Part shown: positions 60,038-64,000 of the stretch, piece by piece | How the letters are laid out: every line of letters begins with the position of its first letter | Position numbering within the stretch: position 1 is the first letter of the stretch | NCBI GenBank assembly: GCA_950295325.1 | Contig: OX485809.1 | Location: 39,029,081 to 39,093,080, forward strand | Reading direction: 5' to 3' | DNA from: Polytrichum commune | Lineage: Eukaryota > Streptophyta > Polytrichopsida > Polytrichales > Polytrichaceae | Length of the DNA: 64,000 nt | Notes under the pieces: generated by a model | Told to the model about the DNA's origin: nothing | Databases searched by the model: none | Seen by the model: the letters and a program-made list of their open reading frames with translations, nothing else | Made by a program: the position numbers and the translations under genes

Positions 60038-60426
60038 GTAAGGTAGGGGTGGCAATTTCCGTGCGGGTCCTAAAGTCGACCCTTGTGTCGGAAGCACCTT
60101 TTAGGTGCTTTTACTTGGGTTTACAAAAGCACCTATCAAGGTGGTTTTACCGATCACAGCGCTGCTAGCATTTCATTGGCTGCCAGCGGTCGGTTTTAGA
60201 AATCCACCTTGTGGATATACCACGTACCCTATGTGCGAGTGTTGGTCACTCTACAAGGTTTCCTTTAAAAATTTGTAGGAAATCATAAACATGCTAGAAA
60301 ATTTTGATTTTTTCATAGTTGCTCTTGCACCAGCTTTGCGGAGCGCTCAAAATTTATAAAAAAATAGTTTCAGCATCCCAACTAGGCACATCTGAAATTT
60401 GGACGGAAATTGCCACCCCTACCTTA
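60038..60426. mobile_element. CTAAGGTAGGGG-end MITE (family H), copy 2
   Basis: The same perfect ends as 44628..45039 and nearly the same interior, but one of the two internal GCTGCCA...GTC direct repeats is missing (a 21-base deletion between repeats). Confidence 0.85.
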
Positions 60427-60667
60427 GCAGCTCAGTGGTTTGTAGAATAATTGACACAATGGTAGGGATCGTGTGAGCTTATTTGCACGCTACGAGGTAA
60501 GAAGGGGGGTTGATGACGTCGCTTGGAAACTACGGACTCTATTTAACAAAGGTGTGAATATTACAATGAGGCATTTTAAATACGCTCTACCAAACCTAAC
60601 AACTATGTTGTCAGGGAGTTGTTGGTTTCTTGTGATCAAGGCTATATTAAAAAGGATGTTTTGTGTT

Positions 60668-60956
60668 TGATGCACTAAATACAAATGCATACACTAAATG
60701 TCAATAACCCTATGAAAGTAAGTAACATTAAATGTAAACTCAAATACTAAATATTAACTATAGTAATATGTGAAAGTTACATGTTTAAATTTAATATTAC
60801 TAAGGGATATGAAATCCATGTTTCACAAGAAGGGAGGTGACAGTTGAGAAGGTAGCGGCACATTTTTGTCTAACACTAATTGTCAAGGAATTGAAAATTA
60901 GTGTTGAGCAAGGTAGGGTGGTAACAACATTAAATATAATCAAACACTAAATATCA
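60668..60956. mobile_element. CACTAAAT-end element (family C), copy 2
   Basis: Inverted full-length match of 11861..12158. Confidence 0.75.
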
Positions 60957-61000
60957 TTTCTTTTGTAATGCTTTGGGGATCTTACTTACTCAAGTTGGTC

Positions 61001-61386
61001 CACTAAATATTGTATTTAGTGTCACATGGCATCTTATGTCACTGCGGTAACTTTTTAGTGACTTTCTATGAATGAATTTACAAATATTGTCATCCCAACT
61101 TACTTTCAGATCATCCGAATGTGAATTCTTGAAACTAAGTTTGGTATAATTTGCATCCAACAAATGTGTGATGAAACATTGGCATGGATGATTGAAATTT
61201 GGATGAAAAATCATTTAGAAAGGTGACAACACTTGCAACACTGTAAATCTATAATGCCCAAATTTTTTTACAAGGAATGACAAAGAATGTTAGGGTAACA
61301 TTAGTATTGGTGACACTAAACCGCGGTTCCCAATCAGTATTGAGCAAGACAGTTAGAATTGGTGACACTATATATCAAATTTAGTG
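61001..61386. mobile_element. CACTAAAT-end element (family B), full-length
   Basis: Left end CACTAAATATTGTATTTAGT, right end inverted CACTAAATTTGATATATAGT; both then read GTCAC. It serves as the uninterrupted reference for the copies at 2.3-3.6, 11.1 and 63.5 kb. Confidence 0.8.
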
Positions 61387-61429
61387 TAGTTTTCCAAGGT
61401 TTTTCAAAGCTTTTCCAAGTGTTCTGTGG

Positions 61430-61620
61430 GTGTTCCTATTATGAGTAATATAGTACAATAACGTCTTACTTAGGATTTCAATCCTCACTAATGAAAGTTC
61501 AACAGGTTTTTGGATAGTAAAAACCATAAATGACTTTGCTTGGTAGAATATTACATTTGTTACATTCTCATTAAATAACTATAGCATAGCGTAATTTTAA
61601 ATAATAACACTTTAGGGGGT
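61430..61620. mobile_element. Family A relative, copy 5
   Basis: Aligns with 55668..55845. The end GTAATTTTAAATAATAACACTTTAG resembles the family end with a changed core. Confidence 0.55.
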
Positions 61621-63514
61621 GGACTCTACACTGGAAACCTAAATGACATGCGTGGGTTATCATGAAATTAAACCCCTTGTATACGAGAAGTTTATATATT
61701 TATTATAAAAAATTGTATACGTACTAATGGCAAGATAGAAAATGGATTCATGCCATACTAAGCTTTTCAAATTAATGTGTTAAATGCCTTCTGCAGTTAA
61801 GGTTTTAGCTAGGGCTCAAGTTAGCCCGAAGAAAACAACCCAGGGACTAGGTCTCAAGGAAGATTAAGATAGTGTCTATAAGGATTAATGTCACATTGGA
61901 TTAATGTTCTAATAACAATCTAGGTCTCTGACTCCTTCATTTCCTCTTTCTTAGGCTTAATTTCCACTCTTATGGTTCATTGATGCTTTGAGTTGTGGGT
62001 GGGTTTGTCCTATCAGACAACTCCTATCACTCTAGTTTCATGCTTTCTAATTCCATCGTGAAGCTCAAAAGCTTTGGCAATAGTCTTCCAAAGGATTTTC
62101 ATTTTATTGGGGTTAGTACCTTTTTGCTTCCATAAAACAATAATGCAATGCCATCAATCTTAATTCAAACGATTTCATTCAACACAATGGTTTAATTCGT
62201 TATTTTCCTTATATTAATATTTATTTATGTACTTATCTCATTCATGAACCATCACACATAGCATCTTGGTCCACAATCTCTGCACAATTCAAGATAAAAC
62301 AAACATACATGGCTATATTATGTATTAGCATAAAGCTTTAATCAACCAAATGTTAATAATGTCAGCTACGATAAGCAATGTTAATCATTAATTGCTTAAT
62401 TCATCATTTCAACCTCAAGTGACAAATTCACATACTAATCCATTATGACTGCTACATTCTCGACCCATACTTCTCTCACATCTAGGATTAGCACGTCCCT
62501 GTTCTCATCATCAAACTGCACTTATCTCCACTTTGATAGCATTTTCTCTCTCTCTCGGCCACTCACTCACACTGAGCCTAACTAATTCTTGGTGTCCTCA
62601 TCTCCCCCTCGCTGGTGATAGTCCTTCTCGCTCTCTCGCTAACCTCCCCTCTCGCAGGTGGCTAACTTCCTCAACTAGCTATGGTCTTTCTCTGGTTTTC
62701 AGTGTCAAGGTCGCACCTCAACCCTCTGGCCTTCTCTCTCTCTTAGCTTTGCTCTTGAGTGGAGGTTCTTAGCCTTGCTGGCTTTGGGCGATATCAATTA
62801 GGTTAGCCTTTCAGCATTACACTTAGTTATCCACTCTCTGGGTAGGGACTCAATTTGGCTATAGTTAGAGTGTTTCATCACCACTCAATGCTCCTTCACG
62901 CTAGTTCACTCAGTCTCTCACCAATCTCAAACATTCACGTTTCAATTTCCTTCTCATTACTGTATCTTTTCTTACTGTGAATAATATTGTTTGCTCTCAG
63001 ACACTCAATCTCTGGGCCTCCCACTCATATTGTGGCTCCAATCTCTCTCGTCAATCTGCTCAAGGCATGCATTCTTTCCACAAAAGACAGTTGCTCTCAC
63101 TCACATACATCATCAAAAAATCAAAATGTCTTAAAACTCTTTTTTTATGACCTTACTCCTCTCTGCGGCAATAATCTCTTATCCTACGACTCTCTGAGAT
63201 GGTTGTAACTCCTTCCTACGTCACTGGGTCGCTAAAACCGCTATTGAGATACTTTCATCTAATTATAGCCCAACATTTTCATCTATTCTTCAAAAAGCTT
63301 GGTTCAAAAAGACTTGTTTCAGACCATAGCCCAAAAATCTGCTCTACACCTCCACTACATATGCATAGAATAAAAATCATGATTTAAATGGGCTTTTATT
63401 ACATAAAAAATCCAATACTTCACAATTTAGTATTCCTACAACCTAAAATAAGAACAAACTAAACTAAATATTCCTATTTAGTACCATATGGTATTTTATT
63501 TCACTTTGATTGTG
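61621..63514. other. No gene; CT-rich stretch
   Basis: 62520..62760 is CT-rich (CTCTCTCTC, CTCACTCACTC), so the plus frame at 62533..62772 is a composition effect. The rest is unassigned. Confidence 0.5.
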
Positions 63515-63795
63515 GGGACTTTCCTAATGACATTTCTTATGAATATATGAGGAGTGTTCAGCCTCAAATAATCACAAATGAGTTTGCAAGTAACGTCATC
63601 CCAACTCTATAAGTGTAATAAATTTTGCGTCCTAACAATGCCATGATAAAACATTGTCATGGATGATTGAAATTTGAATGAAAAATCACATAGTAAGTGA
63701 CAGTATTACAACATTGTAAAGCTATAAAGCCCAAATGCTTTGACAACGATTGACAAATAATGTTAGGTTCATAGTTATTGTTAGTGACACTACAT
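63515..63795. mobile_element. CACTAAAT-end element (family B), split copy
   Basis: Shares GGATGATTGAAATTTGAATG and GTGACAC with 61001..61386. Its right end is cut by the family J element that follows. Confidence 0.65.
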
Positions 63796-64000
63796 CACGG
63801 GGAGGTCACTCCATTGTCAAGTTGAAAACCACGTGCGAACAAAGTTTGCTACCCCTATATTATATGCCATAGATAATTTTAAAAATTATGATATTTTTTC
63901 TATATATACATATCCATTGATTATATCTTTTTTTAATTTTTAGTCATCTCTATTTTTTCTAGTAATTTTTTTAGTTCAATTCTAGGTAGAAACGGTATGT
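63796..64000. mobile_element. hAT-like MITE (family J), partial at window edge
   Basis: Starts CACGGGGAGGTCACTCCATT and then follows the complement of 25785..26195. It runs off the window. Confidence 0.8.

Noticed and set aside
62533-62772. Plus-strand 79-codon Ser/Leu-rich frame
   Set aside because: It is produced by CT-rich low-complexity DNA.

Overview
The window looks like nuclear DNA of a land plant. It carries spliced genes with GT-AG introns, plant-type telomere motif (CCCTAAA) blocks, a nuclease gene with the plant-typical BFN plus UVR layout, and repeats that fill most of the space. Nothing seen fixes the species. A non-flowering plant is only a guess. Genes are moderately GC-rich islands in AT-rich repeat DNA.

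Left part (1-23.4 kb). A minus-strand locus runs from about 22.5 kb down to 15.3 kb. Its upstream two exons encode a cysteine-pair zinc-finger module (122 + 134 codons). The nine exons that follow encode a complete M18 aspartyl-aminopeptidase-like protein (491 codons plus stop). All nine can be placed by splice sites and reading phase. The five residues aligned with the metal ligands are kept, but the catalytic-base Glu of the DNEEVGS motif is Gly, so the product is probably a pseudoenzyme. The zinc-finger exons end in phase 0 at a good donor, and the first peptidase exon begins in phase 0 at a good acceptor, so the locus may encode one fused protein of about 747 residues. Alternatively there are two genes in tandem, since an in-frame ATG lies 9 bases above that acceptor. 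The zinc-finger exons and their GC-rich 5' flank occur again at 1-2070, running off the left edge. A 583-base stretch is identical between the copies although their introns differ by roughly a tenth.

Between and around lie a decayed LINE (about 6.4-8.7 kb) and many short non-autonomous DNA elements with inverted ends, often nested. Recognisable families share CACTAAAT ends, AGGGCC..TTCACAC ends, ATAACATTATT hairpin ends, CTAAGGTAGGGG ends or AGAACCGG ends. Two insertions still show clean target duplications (11 bp at 4265/4520; 8 bp at 25777/26196).

Middle (23.5-36.6 kb): repeats, including a nested pair of TTCACAC elements and an old unclassified element (about 30-33.4 kb) that may carry an amino-methyltransferase-like segment. 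At 37.1-38.1 kb an intronless plus-strand gene encodes a bifunctional-nuclease (BFN/DUF151 plus UVR) protein.

Right part (38-64 kb): more small DNA elements, an old broken Ty1/copia fossil (47.3-about 49.1 kb) with a short telomere-like block inside, and a small plus-strand gene (50.7-52.1 kb) with a 5'-leader intron encoding an 89-residue protein of unknown role. From 52 to 64 kb only repeats and AT-rich DNA were recognised. No tRNA, rRNA or CRISPR array was seen.
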